From: Nocardioides alkalitolerans
GTDB lineage: Bacteria > Actinomycetota > Actinomycetes > Propionibacteriales > Nocardioidaceae
DNA length: 64,000 nucleotides
NCBI GenBank assembly: GCA_038184435.1
Contig: CP116227.1
Coordinates: 2,385,501 to 2,449,500 of the forward strand
Direction: 5' to 3'
Shown: positions 7,894 through 16,469 of the stretch, in pieces
How positions within the stretch are numbered: the first letter of the stretch is position 1
How the letters are laid out: each line of letters begins with the position of its first letter
Position numbers and translations under genes: made by a program
Notes under the pieces: generated by a model
What the model was told of the DNA's origin: nothing
Seen by the model: the letters and a program-made list of their open reading frames with translations, nothing else
The model's database searches: none

Positions 7894-10406
7894 TGGCCAC
7901 CATGACGAAGGACATCCCCGAGGACCCGCTCGACCGCGGCCGGTTCCCGATCGACCCCTGGCGGTTCGTGGAGACCGACCACTACCCCGGCGACCTCGGG
8001 CTGACCGAGACGCTCTTCGCCGTCTCCAACGGCTACCTCGGCATGCGGGGCAACCCGGCCGAGGGCCGCGACGCCCACGCGCACGGCACCTTCATCAACG
8101 GCTTCCACGAGACCTGGCCGATCCAGCACGCGGAGAGCGCGTTCGGCTTCGCGCGCACCGGCCAGACGATCGTCAACGTGCCCGACGTCAAGGTGCTCAA
8201 GCTCTACGTGGACGACGAGCCGCTCAACCTGGGCACGGCGGACCTCGAGCACTACGAGCGCAGCCTCGACTTCGCCTCCGGGGTGCTCAGCCGCACCCTC
8301 GTGTGGCGCACCCCGGCGGGCAAGCGCGTGCGCGTCGTCTCGACCCGGATGGTGTCGATGACGGAGCGCCACCTGGCGCTCCTCAGCCTCGAGGTCACGA
8401 TGCTCGACGGCGACGCGCCGATCGTCATCTCCTCGCAGATGCTCAACCGCCAGGACGGCAAGGACGAGTACCACGTCGCCGACGCCGCCCTCGGCGAGGG
8501 CATCGACCCCCGCAAGGCCGCCGGCTTCGACCACCGCGTGCTGCTCCCCCGGGGCCACTACTCCACCGACGAGCGGATGATGCTCGGCTACGTGTGCGCG
8601 CGGTCGCGGATGACCGTCGCGGTCGCCGCGGACCACGTGCTGACCTGCGACGACACCTACGAGATCATCCACAACGCCGAGGAGGACTCGGCGAAGTACG
8701 TCGTGCGCGTCGACGCCACCGAGGGCAACACGGTGAAGCTGGAGAAGGCGGTGGCCTACCACTCGTCGCGCGGCGTGCCCGTGCGCGAGCTCTCCGACCG
8801 CTGCGACCGCACCCTCGACCGGGTGCGCCGCATCGGCATCCCGCACTTCCACGCCGAGCAGCGCGCCTGGTACGACCGGTTCTGGGCCGACGCCGACATC
8901 CGCGTCGAGGGGCACCCGGCGCTGCAGCAGGCGATCCGCTTCAACCTCTTCCAGCTGGCGCAGGCCAGCGCACGCGCCGACCAGCAGGGCATCCCCGCGA
9001 AGGGCGTGACGGGGTCGGGCTACGAGGGGCACTACTTCTGGGACACGGAGATCTACGTGCTCCCGTTCCTCACCTACACGCAGCCCGACGCCGCCCGGAA
9101 CGCGCTGCACTTCCGCTGCCGGATGCTGCCCGCCGCGCGGGAGCGCGCCCGCGAGATGGCGCAGGAGGGCGCGCTCTTCCCGTGGCGCACGATCAACGGC
9201 GAGGAGGCCTCGGCCTACTACGCCGCGGGCACCGCCCAGGTGCACATCGACGCCGACATCTCCTACGCCCTGAGCAAGTACGTCGACGCCACGGGCGACT
9301 CCGGGTTCCTGGTGCGCGACGGGATCGACATCCTGGTGGAGACCGCCCGGATGTGGGCCGACCTCGGCTTCTGGCGCACCAACGGCGCCGAGTCGTTCCA
9401 CATCCACGGCGTGACCGGCCCCGACGAGTACACGACGGTCGTCAACAACAACCTGTTCACGAACGTCATGGCCCGCTACAACCTCGAGCAGGCCGTCCAG
9501 GCGGTGCGCGAGGTCGCGGTGAGCGATCCCGCGGCGTACACGCAGATCGTCGCGCGCACGAAGCTGGAGCCGGGCGAGGTCGAGGAGTGGGCGCGCTGCG
9601 CGGCCGGGATGACCATCCCGTTCGACGAGACGCTCGGCATCCACCCCCAGGACGAGCACTTCCTCGACCGCGAGGTGTGGGACCTGTCGCGCACGCCGAT
9701 CGAGCTGCGCCCGCTGCTGCTGCACTACCACCCGCTGGTGATCTACCGGTTCCAGGTGCTCAAGCAGGCCGACGTCGTGCTGGCGCTGTTCCTGCAGGGC
9801 GACCGGTTCACGGCGGAGGAGAAGAAGGCCGACTTCGACTACTACGACCCCATCACCACGGGCGACTCGACGCTCTCGGCGGTCGTGCAGTCCGTGATGG
9901 CGGCCGAGGTCGGCTACCACGAGGCCGCGATGAAGTACTTCCGCTCGGCGCTCTACGTGGACCTGGCCGACCTGCACGGCAACACGGTCGACGGCCTCCA
10001 CGTCGCGTCGATGGGCGGCGTGTGGCAGACGCTGGTGTGCGGGTTCGGCGGCATGCGCGACCACGGCGGACGGCTCTCGTTCGACCCGCGGCTGCCGGTC
10101 GACTGGCCCTCGCTGTCGTTCCCGCTGCGCTGGCAGGACGTCACGGCCGACATCACCGTCACCCAGGAGACGATGACCGTCTCGGTCCGCGGCGAGGAGG
10201 GCGCGTTCCCCTTCCGCGTGCGGGGCGTCGACAACGTCGCGCGGGCCGGGCACGACGTCGTCGTCGACCTCGACGGCCAGGGTCCCCGCATCGACGGCCT
10301 GCTCGGCGACCGGCCGCTCATCGGCGGCCACCGTGCCGACGGCACCGTCATCACCGCGGGCGTCCCGAGCCCCGTCGTCGGCCCGGACGACGAGCTCCCC
10401 GTCTGA
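7893..10406 (+). CDS. Glycoside hydrolase family 65 (trehalose/maltose/kojibiose phosphorylase type)
   Basis: An 837-residue GH65 protein of typical length. Residues 25-300 form the N-terminal beta-sandwich (FAVSNGYLGMRGNPAEG). The (alpha/alpha)6 barrel follows, with GYEGHYFWDTEIYVLPF, the region HIHGVTGPDEYTTVVNNN containing the family's general-acid glutamate (GPDEY), and a phosphate-binding stretch near HVASMGGVWQ. GH65 phosphorylases split alpha-linked glucose disaccharides with inorganic phosphate to give glucose and beta-glucose 1-phosphate. The overlapping HAD/PGM partner supports phosphorolysis. The substrate (maltose, trehalose, kojibiose or nigerose) cannot be fixed from the sequence. 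It is cytoplasmic, with no signal peptide. Confidence 0.92.
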   Translation: MATMTKDIPEDPLDRGRFPIDPWRFVETDHYPGDLGLTETLFAVSNGYLGMRGNPAEGRDAHAHGTFINGFHETWPIQHAESAFGFARTGQTIVNVPDVKVLKLYVDDEPLNLGTADLEHYERSLDFASGVLSRTLVWRTPAGKRVRVVSTRMVSMTERHLALLSLEVTMLDGDAPIVISSQMLNRQDGKDEYHVADAALGEGIDPRKAAGFDHRVLLPRGHYSTDERMMLGYVCARSRMTVAVAADHVLTCDDTYEIIHNAEEDSAKYVVRVDATEGNTVKLEKAVAYHSSRGVPVRELSDRCDRTLDRVRRIGIPHFHAEQRAWYDRFWADADIRVEGHPALQQAIRFNLFQLAQASARADQQGIPAKGVTGSGYEGHYFWDTEIYVLPFLTYTQPDAARNALHFRCRMLPAARERAREMAQEGALFPWRTINGEEASAYYAAGTAQVHIDADISYALSKYVDATGDSGFLVRDGIDILVETARMWADLGFWRTNGAESFHIHGVTGPDEYTTVVNNNLFTNVMARYNLEQAVQAVREVAVSDPAAYTQIVARTKLEPGEVEEWARCAAGMTIPFDETLGIHPQDEHFLDREVWDLSRTPIELRPLLLHYHPLVIYRFQVLKQADVVLALFLQGDRFTAEEKKADFDYYDPITTGDSTLSAVVQSVMAAEVGYHEAAMKYFRSALYVDLADLHGNTVDGLHVASMGGVWQTLVCGFGGMRDHGGRLSFDPRLPVDWPSLSFPLRWQDVTADITVTQETMTVSVRGEEGAFPFRVRGVDNVARAGHDVVVDLDGQGPRIDGLLGDRPLIGGHRADGTVITAGVPSPVVGPDDELPV

Positions 10407-10426
10407 TCCCCCCGGACCCACCGCAC

Positions 10427-10432
10427 TAGCAT
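10427..10432 (+). promoter_or_regulatory. -10 box of the EamA gene (leaderless)
   Basis: TAGCAT, 6 nt before the GTG at 10439. Confidence 0.6.
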
Positions 10433-10438
10433 CGGCGC

Positions 10439-11293
10439 GTGCGACGTGCGGTGGGTCTGGTGCTGGTCGGCATCGCGTCGGTGCAGATCGGTGCCGCCTT
10501 CGCCAAGGGGCTCTTCGGCGAGGTGTCGCCGACGACCATCGTCTGGCTCCGGCTGCTGACGAGCACCCTCGTCCTGCTCCTGTGGATCCGGCCGTCGCTG
10601 CGTGGCCGGAGCCGCGCCGACTGGTACGTCGTGGTCGGCTTCGGGCTCAGCCTCGGGCTCATGAACTGGGCGATCTACCAGTCCTTCGCCCGCATCCCGA
10701 TCGGCATCGCGGTCACGATCGAGTTCATCGGACCCCTCACGCTCGCCCTGTTGGGATCCCGCCGGGTCCGTGACCTGGTGTGGGTGGGCCTCGCAGCCGC
10801 CGGCGTCGTGCTGCTCGGCGCCGAGCCGGCGGACCTGGACCTGGTGGGCGTGGCGTTCGCGCTCCTCGCCGGGGCCGCGTGGGCGGCGTACATCCTGCTC
10901 AGTGCCCGCACCGGTGCGCGCTGGGAGGGCCTCGACGGGCTCGCCGTCGCGAGCCTGGTCGCGGTGCTGCCGCTGACGCCGTACGTGCTCGCCGCCCACG
11001 GTGACGTGCTGCTCGACGGCCGGGTGCTGCTCGTCGGGCTCGCGGTGGGGCTGCTGAGCTCGGTGATCCCCTACAGCTGCGAGCTCGTGGCGCTCCGCAC
11101 GCTGCCGCCCTCGGTGTTCGGGATCCTGATGAGCCTCGAACCGGCCGCCGCCGCCGTCGCGGCGCTCGTGGTGCTCGGCGAGCTGCTCACCGCGCTGCAG
11201 GTCGCGGCCATCGCCTGCGTCGTCGCGGCGGTGGCCGGCGCGACGGCGACGTCGCGGGGCGGACCCGTGCCCGCCGGGCCCGCCCCGGACTGA
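10439..11293 (+). CDS. EamA/RhtA-family transporter
   Basis: A 284-residue protein with about ten hydrophobic segments arranged as two EamA (DMT) repeats, roughly residues 5-130 and 135-275. The features FAKGLFGEVSPTTIVWLR near the start, FIGPLTLALLG in the middle and SLEPAAAAVAALVVLGE near the end match the RhtA-type threonine/homoserine exporter subgroup. The family exports amino acids or related small metabolites across the cell membrane, but the substrate here is not known. The start is fixed by the leaderless -10 box. It is transcribed separately from the upstream GH65 gene. Confidence 0.88.
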   Translation: MRRAVGLVLVGIASVQIGAAFAKGLFGEVSPTTIVWLRLLTSTLVLLLWIRPSLRGRSRADWYVVVGFGLSLGLMNWAIYQSFARIPIGIAVTIEFIGPLTLALLGSRRVRDLVWVGLAAAGVVLLGAEPADLDLVGVAFALLAGAAWAAYILLSARTGARWEGLDGLAVASLVAVLPLTPYVLAAHGDVLLDGRVLLVGLAVGLLSSVIPYSCELVALRTLPPSVFGILMSLEPAAAAVAALVVLGELLTALQVAAIACVVAAVAGATATSRGGPVPAGPAPD

Positions 11294-11313
11294 GCCGTCC
11301 GACGAGGGCTCCG

Positions 11314-12990
11314 CTAGGAGCCCGTCTCCTCCCGGATGGTGTCCTCCACGATCTGCGCGTCGCTGGGCCGTCCCCGCCGTGCCGCGATCCCCGGGCCGGC
11401 GCTCGCCAGCGGGGTGTCCGCCACCTGCTGGAGGCCGCGCACGCGGTCCTCGATGACGTAGGACCGCCGGGTGAAGACCGCGGCGCCGGGCGTCGTCACC
11501 GCCGGCACGCAGCGGAAGTCCGCGGTGAGGGCGTCCGGCGTGATGGTCGTCGCGACGTAGCCCCGGAGGCTGTTCCAGAACTTCAGGTTCGGGTTGTCGT
11601 CGAACCACGGGTGGGTGCCCGACGGCTCGTCGTACCCGTTGCCGCCCGAGGTGATGGACGTCGTGACGAGCTCGGAGCCGATCGGCGCGTCCTGCGCGGC
11701 GTAGTCGAGGTGGAGGTCCCCCGCCCAGTGGGTGTGGACGTCGCCGGTGAGCACCACGGGGTTGCGCACCCCGGCGTCCACCCACCCGCGCTGGATGCGG
11801 TCGCGCGACGCCGGGTAGCCGTCCCACGAGTCCATCGACACGGTCTCGCGCGCGCCCTCTGCGTTGCGCCGGCCACCGAAGAAGACCTGCTGGCCGAGCA
11901 CGTCCCAGCGCGCGTGCGACCGGGCGAAGCCGTCGAGCAGCCACGACTCCTGCGCCCGACCGGTGAGGGTGCGGGCCGGGTCGTCGTAGCCCCCGCCCCG
12001 CTCCTTCCAGCCGTCGCCCTGGGCCTGGTCGGAGCGGTACTGCCGGGTGTCGAGCATGTGGAAGCTCGCCAGCCGCCCCCACGTGATCCGGCGGAACAGC
12101 TGCAGTCCCGGACCGCGCGGCACGGAGGTGCGCCGCAGCGGCATGTTCTCGTAGTAGGCGCGGTACGCCGCGGCGCGGCGCTCGAGGAACCCGCCCTGCT
12201 CGGCGGGCTTCTCCGACACCCCGGCCGCGTAGTTGTTGTCCACCTCGTGGTCGTCCCACACGACGAGCCATGGTGCCGCGGCGTGGGCGGCCTGCAGGTC
12301 GGGGTCGGTCTTGTACTGCGCGAGCCGCTGCCGGTAGCCGGCGAGGGTCGTCGTCTCCGGGCCGGCGTGAGGACGCAGGTGGGCCGGGTTGGCGGCCCCC
12401 TCGTACTGGTAGTCGCCGAGGTGCAGCACCAGGTCTGGCTGCTCCTCGGCCAGGTGGCGGTAGGCCGTGAAGAAGCCGACGGGGTAGTTCGAGCACGAGG
12501 CGAACGCCATCCGCAGCTCGCTCGGCAGGGCCCACGGCGCAGGCGCCGTGACCGCGCGACCCACCGGGGAGCGGTGCGCGCCGAGGGCGAACCGGTACCA
12601 GTACTCCCGCCCCGCCCGCAGCCCGCCCAGCTCCACGTGGACGGCGTGGCCGGACTCCGGTCCGACGCTGACGGTCCCGCGCCGTACGACGTGGCGGAAG
12701 CCGGGGTCCTGCGCCACCTCCCAGCGGACCGGGAACCGGCGGGAGGCCATGCCGCCCGAGCCGTCCGCGGCGAGCGGCTCGGTGGCCAGGCGGGTCCAGA
12801 CGACGAAGCCGTCCGGCGACGGGTCGCCCGAGGCGACGCCCAGCGTGAACGGGTCGGCGACCGGGGTGCGGGTGGCGGCCGTCGGCCGCGCATCGGGCCT
12901 CCCCGCGGCGGACGCGGGGAGGGCGGGCAGGACGAGCGCGGGCGCCAGGACGGCGCCGGCACCCAGGACAGTTCTCCGAGATGAGTGCAC
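11314..12990 (-). CDS. phoD: PhoD-type alkaline phosphatase, Tat-exported
   Basis: A 558-residue secreted phosphodiesterase/alkaline phosphatase. The chosen GTG start gives an N-terminus with the twin-arginine motif SSRRTVLGAG, a hydrophobic stretch and an ASA-A cleavage site. Residues near 50-140 are the PhoD N-terminal beta domain (FTLGVASGDPSPDGFVVWTRL). The metallophosphatase core follows with FASCSNYPVGFFTAY, LHLGDYQYEG, WDDHEVDNNY and TGDVHTHWAGDL, which carry the Fe/Ca ligands of the family. PhoD releases phosphate from esters outside the cell and is often induced by phosphate limitation. A longer reading from a GTG at 13071 is possible but would bury the Tat motif 37 residues in. Confidence 0.9.
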   Translation of the reverse strand: MHSSRRTVLGAGAVLAPALVLPALPASAAGRPDARPTAATRTPVADPFTLGVASGDPSPDGFVVWTRLATEPLAADGSGGMASRRFPVRWEVAQDPGFRHVVRRGTVSVGPESGHAVHVELGGLRAGREYWYRFALGAHRSPVGRAVTAPAPWALPSELRMAFASCSNYPVGFFTAYRHLAEEQPDLVLHLGDYQYEGAANPAHLRPHAGPETTTLAGYRQRLAQYKTDPDLQAAHAAAPWLVVWDDHEVDNNYAAGVSEKPAEQGGFLERRAAAYRAYYENMPLRRTSVPRGPGLQLFRRITWGRLASFHMLDTRQYRSDQAQGDGWKERGGGYDDPARTLTGRAQESWLLDGFARSHARWDVLGQQVFFGGRRNAEGARETVSMDSWDGYPASRDRIQRGWVDAGVRNPVVLTGDVHTHWAGDLHLDYAAQDAPIGSELVTTSITSGGNGYDEPSGTHPWFDDNPNLKFWNSLRGYVATTITPDALTADFRCVPAVTTPGAAVFTRRSYVIEDRVRGLQQVADTPLASAGPGIAARRGRPSDAQIVEDTIREETGS

Positions 12991-13082
12991 GGCTCCCGAG
13001 CCCACGCCCCTGGAACGACAGGCGTCGGCCGTCGCGGCGACCGGCAGGTGAACAGTCGCCGCGTCGTGCACAATCGGGTGCT

Positions 13083-14048
13083 GTGCCTCCCTCCCTCCGG
13101 GCCGTCAGCGCCGACGAGAGCCCGTCCGACAGCCCGATCCGTCTGACGTACCACGACGTCACGAGCGCCGACGGCACCCGGCTGCGCGCCTGGACCAACG
13201 ACCCCGACCGGGCGCTGCCCGGCCCCACGGTGCTGCTCTGCAACGGTCTCGGCACGAACCCCTACGCGTGGCCCTTCCTGCTCGACCCGGCCTGCGACGT
13301 GCGCGTCGTGTCGTGGCAGCACCGCGGCGTGGGCGGCTCCGAGCGGCCCGTCGACCGCTGCCACATCGGCATCGACTCGCTCGTCGAGGACGCCGTCGCC
13401 GTCATGGACGACGCCGGTCTCGACCGGGCCCCGACCATGGGCTGGTCGATGGGCGTCAACACCCAGTTCGAGCTCGCCACCCTCCACCCCGACCGGGTGT
13501 CGGGCCTGTTCGCGATGGCCGGGGTGCCCGGCGCCACCTTCTCCACGATGCTGGAGCCGACGCGCCTGCCGGCGCCGGTACGTCGCCGGCTCGCCGTCGG
13601 CACGACCCGCGTCGCCCGGGTGCTCGGGCCTGCGATCAGCACCGTCGCCCAGGCGCTGCCGATCACGCCGCGCACCATCTCCGTGCTCGGCCGCACCGGG
13701 TTCATGTTCCCGATCGAGGACCGCGAGAACGCCGCCGTCGCCGTGCGGGAGTTCCTGACGACGCCGTTCGACTGGTACTTCCACCTCGCCCTCCACGCCG
13801 CCCGCCACCAGCGCGTCTCGCTCAGCGCGATCGACGTGCCGGCGATGTTCGTCGCCGGGTCGGCCGACATCCTGGCGGGCTCGCGCGCGATGCGCACCGC
13901 GGCGGAGCGGATGGCGGACGCGACCTACGTCGAGCTCCGCGGGTCCCACTTCATCGGGATGGAGCAGCCGGCGGAGGTGCACCGCCTGCTGCGCGAGCTG
14001 CTCGCGCGGGTGGCGGAGCGGGAGGCCACGAGCGGCGGGACCGACTGA
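13083..14048 (+). CDS. Alpha/beta-fold hydrolase
   Basis: A 321-residue hydrolase with a complete alpha/beta core. The oxyanion-region motif LLCNGLGTNPYAW is near residue 45, the nucleophile elbow GWSMGVN near 120, an acid near VAGSADILAGS (about 260), and the catalytic His in RGSHFIGMEQP near 290. There is no signal peptide, so it is cytoplasmic. The specific ester or other substrate is not identifiable. The GTG at 13083 is preferred because CACAAT lies 8 nt upstream. Starts further upstream would run into the divergent phoD start region. It is divergent from phoD. Confidence 0.82.
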   Translation: MPPSLRAVSADESPSDSPIRLTYHDVTSADGTRLRAWTNDPDRALPGPTVLLCNGLGTNPYAWPFLLDPACDVRVVSWQHRGVGGSERPVDRCHIGIDSLVEDAVAVMDDAGLDRAPTMGWSMGVNTQFELATLHPDRVSGLFAMAGVPGATFSTMLEPTRLPAPVRRRLAVGTTRVARVLGPAISTVAQALPITPRTISVLGRTGFMFPIEDRENAAVAVREFLTTPFDWYFHLALHAARHQRVSLSAIDVPAMFVAGSADILAGSRAMRTAAERMADATYVELRGSHFIGMEQPAEVHRLLRELLARVAEREATSGGTD

Positions 14049-14059
14049 CGCGACCTGCG

Positions 14060-14065
14060 TACGGT
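14060..14065 (+). promoter_or_regulatory. -10 box of the sugar dehydrogenase gene (leaderless)
   Basis: TACGGT, 6 nt before the ATG at 14072. Confidence 0.6.
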
Positions 14066-14071
14066 GGGGCC

Positions 14072-15223
14072 ATGCGCCGCTCCGCCGCCGTCGTGACCGC
14101 CTCCGCCCTGCTCACGCTGGCCGCCTGCGGCGCGGACGAGCCCGACGAGGCATCCCCGTCCCCGTCCGCCCCGCCGTCGACCTCGTCCTCGGCGCCCGCG
14201 CCGTCCTCGTCCTCCGCGCCCGCGCCGGCGACGCCCCGCGTGCCGGAGGCGACGGGGGACGTCACCACCGGGCTCGACGCGCCCTGGGACATCGCCTTCA
14301 TGCCCGACGGCGCCGCCGTCGTGCCCGAGCGCGACTCGGGCCTCGTGAAGCTCGTGTACGACGACGGCACCGTCATCGAGGCCGGCGAGTTCCCCGAGGC
14401 GGAAGGCCCCGACGAGGCGGGCCTGCTCGGCGTCGCGGTCTCGCCCGACTTCGCCGAGGACCGCCAGCTGTACTTCTACTTGACGACCGCCGACGACAAC
14501 CGCGTCGTACGCCGCACCCTCACCGAGGACGGCACCCTCGGCGAGCAGGAGGCGGTGCTGACCGGCATCCCCAGCTCGAACCGGCACGACGGCGGACGTC
14601 CCGAGTTCGGTCCCGACGGCTACCTCTACGTCGCCACCGGTGATGCCGGACAGCCCGACCTCGCCCAGGACCCCGACTCGCTCGCCGGCAAGATCCTGCG
14701 GATCACCCCCGACGGCGACCCCGCCCCCGGCAACGCCGACCCCGCCTCGCCCGTCTACTCCCTCGGCCACCGCAACGTGCAGGGCCTCGCCTTCGACGAC
14801 GCCGGCCGGCTGTGGGCAAGCGAGTTCGGCGACCAGGCGTTCGACGAGCTCAACCTCATCACCGCCGGCGGCAACTACGGCTGGCCCGAGGTCGAGGGCA
14901 CCGGCGGCGAGGCCCAGGGCTTCGTCGACCCCGTCGTCACCTGGACCACCGACGAGGCGTCGCCCTCCGGGCTGGCGTACGCCGAGGGCTCGCTCTGGAT
15001 GGCCGCCCTCCGCGGTCAGCGGCTCTGGCGGATCGACCTCGCGACGGGCGGCGAGGGTGGCGTCGCCGGCGAGCCCACGCCGTACTTCGACGGGGACTAC
15101 GGGCGGCTGCGGCAGGTGACCCCCGCCCCCGACGGCACGCTGTGGCTGCTCACCAACAACACCGACGGACGCATCGCCCCGCGCGACGGCGACGACCGGA
15201 TCGTGCGGTTGAGGCTGGGCTGA
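14072..15223 (+). CDS. PQQ-dependent sugar dehydrogenase-type lipoprotein
   Basis: A 383-residue lipoprotein. The signal peptide ends at LTLAAC (lipobox Cys19), then comes a Ser/Pro/Ala-rich spacer to about residue 55. The rest is a six-bladed beta-propeller of the glucose/sorbosone dehydrogenase family: GLDAPWDIAFMPDGAAVV, GLLGVAVSPDF, the NRHDGGRPEFGPDGYLYVATGD segment and SLGHRNVQGLAFD. These enzymes oxidise sugars in the periplasm or at the outer membrane face with PQQ, and the propeller fold is clear. Whether this member binds PQQ is unproven, since no PQQ synthesis genes are in the window. The ATG is set by a leaderless -10 box. Confidence 0.88.
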   Translation: MRRSAAVVTASALLTLAACGADEPDEASPSPSAPPSTSSSAPAPSSSSAPAPATPRVPEATGDVTTGLDAPWDIAFMPDGAAVVPERDSGLVKLVYDDGTVIEAGEFPEAEGPDEAGLLGVAVSPDFAEDRQLYFYLTTADDNRVVRRTLTEDGTLGEQEAVLTGIPSSNRHDGGRPEFGPDGYLYVATGDAGQPDLAQDPDSLAGKILRITPDGDPAPGNADPASPVYSLGHRNVQGLAFDDAGRLWASEFGDQAFDELNLITAGGNYGWPEVEGTGGEAQGFVDPVVTWTTDEASPSGLAYAEGSLWMAALRGQRLWRIDLATGGEGGVAGEPTPYFDGDYGRLRQVTPAPDGTLWLLTNNTDGRIAPRDGDDRIVRLRLG

Positions 15224-15271
15224 GTTCTCTGGCCTCGCTCCGCTCGGCTAGCCCGCGGCGCGGTGCCCTTG

Positions 15272-15396
15272 GGCCTCGCTCCGCTCGGCTGTGCCCGCGG
15301 CGCTCCGAGCTCCTGTCCTTCGGTCGATCCCGACCACGCCTCCCCCGCTGCGCTCCCCCGACGCGGCCGCTCCTCCCTCAGGACACGAGCGCGCCG
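15272..15396. repeat. 125-bp direct repeat, copy 1
   Basis: Begins GGCCTCGCTCCGCTCGGCTG and ends ACGAGCGCGCCG. It differs from copy 2 at four positions, all between about 15302 and 15318. The period is 136 bp. Confidence 0.8.
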
Positions 15397-15407
15397 CGGT
15401 GCTTTGT

Positions 15408-15532
15408 GGCCTCGCTCCGCTCGGCTGTGCCCGCGGCGCCACGAGCTCCCGCCCTTCGGTCGATCCCGACCACGCCTCCCCCGCTGCGCTCCCCCGACGC
15501 GGCCGCTCCTCCCTCAGGACACGAGCGCGCCG
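15408..15532. repeat. 125-bp direct repeat, copy 2
   Basis: Second copy, about 97% identical to 15272-15396. It looks like a tandem duplication of an intergenic element and has no transposase or terminal inverted repeats. Confidence 0.8.
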
Positions 15533-15653
15533 CCGGCGGCGGGTGGGGCGAAATGTGCGGTTGGGGTGGGTCTGGCTCGATCAGACCTGCACCAGCTGCA
15601 CAGTTCGTGAGCCGGCGTGAGCGGGGCGCGCCGCGGGCGGCGGGACCGGCGCG

Positions 15654-16469
15654 TCAGGCCCGGACCACCCGCGCGCGCCGGGCGGCGCGGCGCAGGACGA
15701 CCAGCACCGACGGGCCGAGGAGCACGACGGCGAGGGCGGTGGTGATCGCGCGGCCGGTGTCCCAGCTGGTCGTCGACGTGACGAGGGTGTAGACGAGGAA
15801 GCGGCCCAAGTTCTCGTGCAGCGGGTCGCCGGGCACGAACATGAGCCCCTGGTCGTCGACGCCCGGGATGCCGATGCCCAGCAGGTAGGGCCAGCCCTGC
15901 AGGTTGAGCAGGAGGCCGTAGACGTAGGCCGCGAGGACGCCGTACGCCGCCAGCAGTGCGATCTCCCGACGTCCGGTCACGGGGCGCCCCAGCACCCGCC
16001 GGGGCAGCAGGCCGGCGCCGAGGCCGACCCACGCGGAGACGAGCATCTGGTAGGGCAGCCACGGCCCGACACCCGCCGTCAGCAGGGCCCCGGCGAAGAG
16101 CGAGAGCGCCCCCAGCACGAAGCCGAACCCGGGCCCGAACACCCGGCCCGCCAGGATCAGCAGGAAGAAGACGAGCTCGAGCCCGGCGACCCCGGCACCC
16201 ATGCCGCGCAGCACCGCGTTGACGGCCGTCAGCACGCCCAGCACCGCGAGGGCCCGCGCGTCGAGGCCGCCCTCGCTGAGCTCGGCGACGACCACGGCCA
16301 GCACCACGGGCAGGAGCACGAGGAACAGGAACGGCGGCTGCACCCGCGCCCCGGGCTCCGCCTGCACGAGCAACGGCCAGACGAGCATCATGAGGCCCGC
16401 CACCGAGGCGGCGCCCAGCACCAGTGCCGAGCGCCGGCCGATGGGCACGGGCGTGCCGACCGCGCTCAC
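15654..16469 (-). CDS. ECF transporter S component, predicted cobalamin specific
   Basis: A 271-residue membrane protein with six to seven hydrophobic segments and little else. It is the last gene of the riboswitch operon and starts at a GTG overlapping the ATPase stop (GTGA). The size, the topology, the segment RVFGPGFGFVLGALSLFAGALLTAGVGPW near the middle and a C-terminal WDTGRA motif fit the membrane S component (substrate-binding subunit) of energy-coupling factor transporters. In such systems the S component binds the vitamin and the T/ATPase module drives uptake. Cobalamin specificity is inferred from the riboswitch and the transcobalamin-like secreted partners, not from residues in this protein. 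Confidence 0.78.
   Translation of the reverse strand: MSAVGTPVPIGRRSALVLGAASVAGLMMLVWPLLVQAEPGARVQPPFLFLVLLPVVLAVVVAELSEGGLDARALAVLGVLTAVNAVLRGMGAGVAGLELVFFLLILAGRVFGPGFGFVLGALSLFAGALLTAGVGPWLPYQMLVSAWVGLGAGLLPRRVLGRPVTGRREIALLAAYGVLAAYVYGLLLNLQGWPYLLGIGIPGVDDQGLMFVPGDPLHENLGRFLVYTLVTSTTSWDTGRAITTALAVVLLGPSVLVVLRRAARRARVVRA

Larger units (their letters stand above)
15224..15653. other. Noncoding convergent region with 125-bp direct repeats
   Basis: A 430-bp gap between the sugar dehydrogenase and the end of the ECF operon. It contains the direct repeat listed separately, a truncated third copy of its left end (about 15231-15261), and a 3' block (15549-15605) sharing short motifs with the 57.6 kb intergenic region. 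Open frames here are repetitive and lack gene-like features. Confidence 0.65.

Noticed and set aside
15272..15532. Insertion sequence remnant
   Set aside because: No transposase fragment, terminal inverted repeats or target-site duplication. It reads as a simple tandem duplication.
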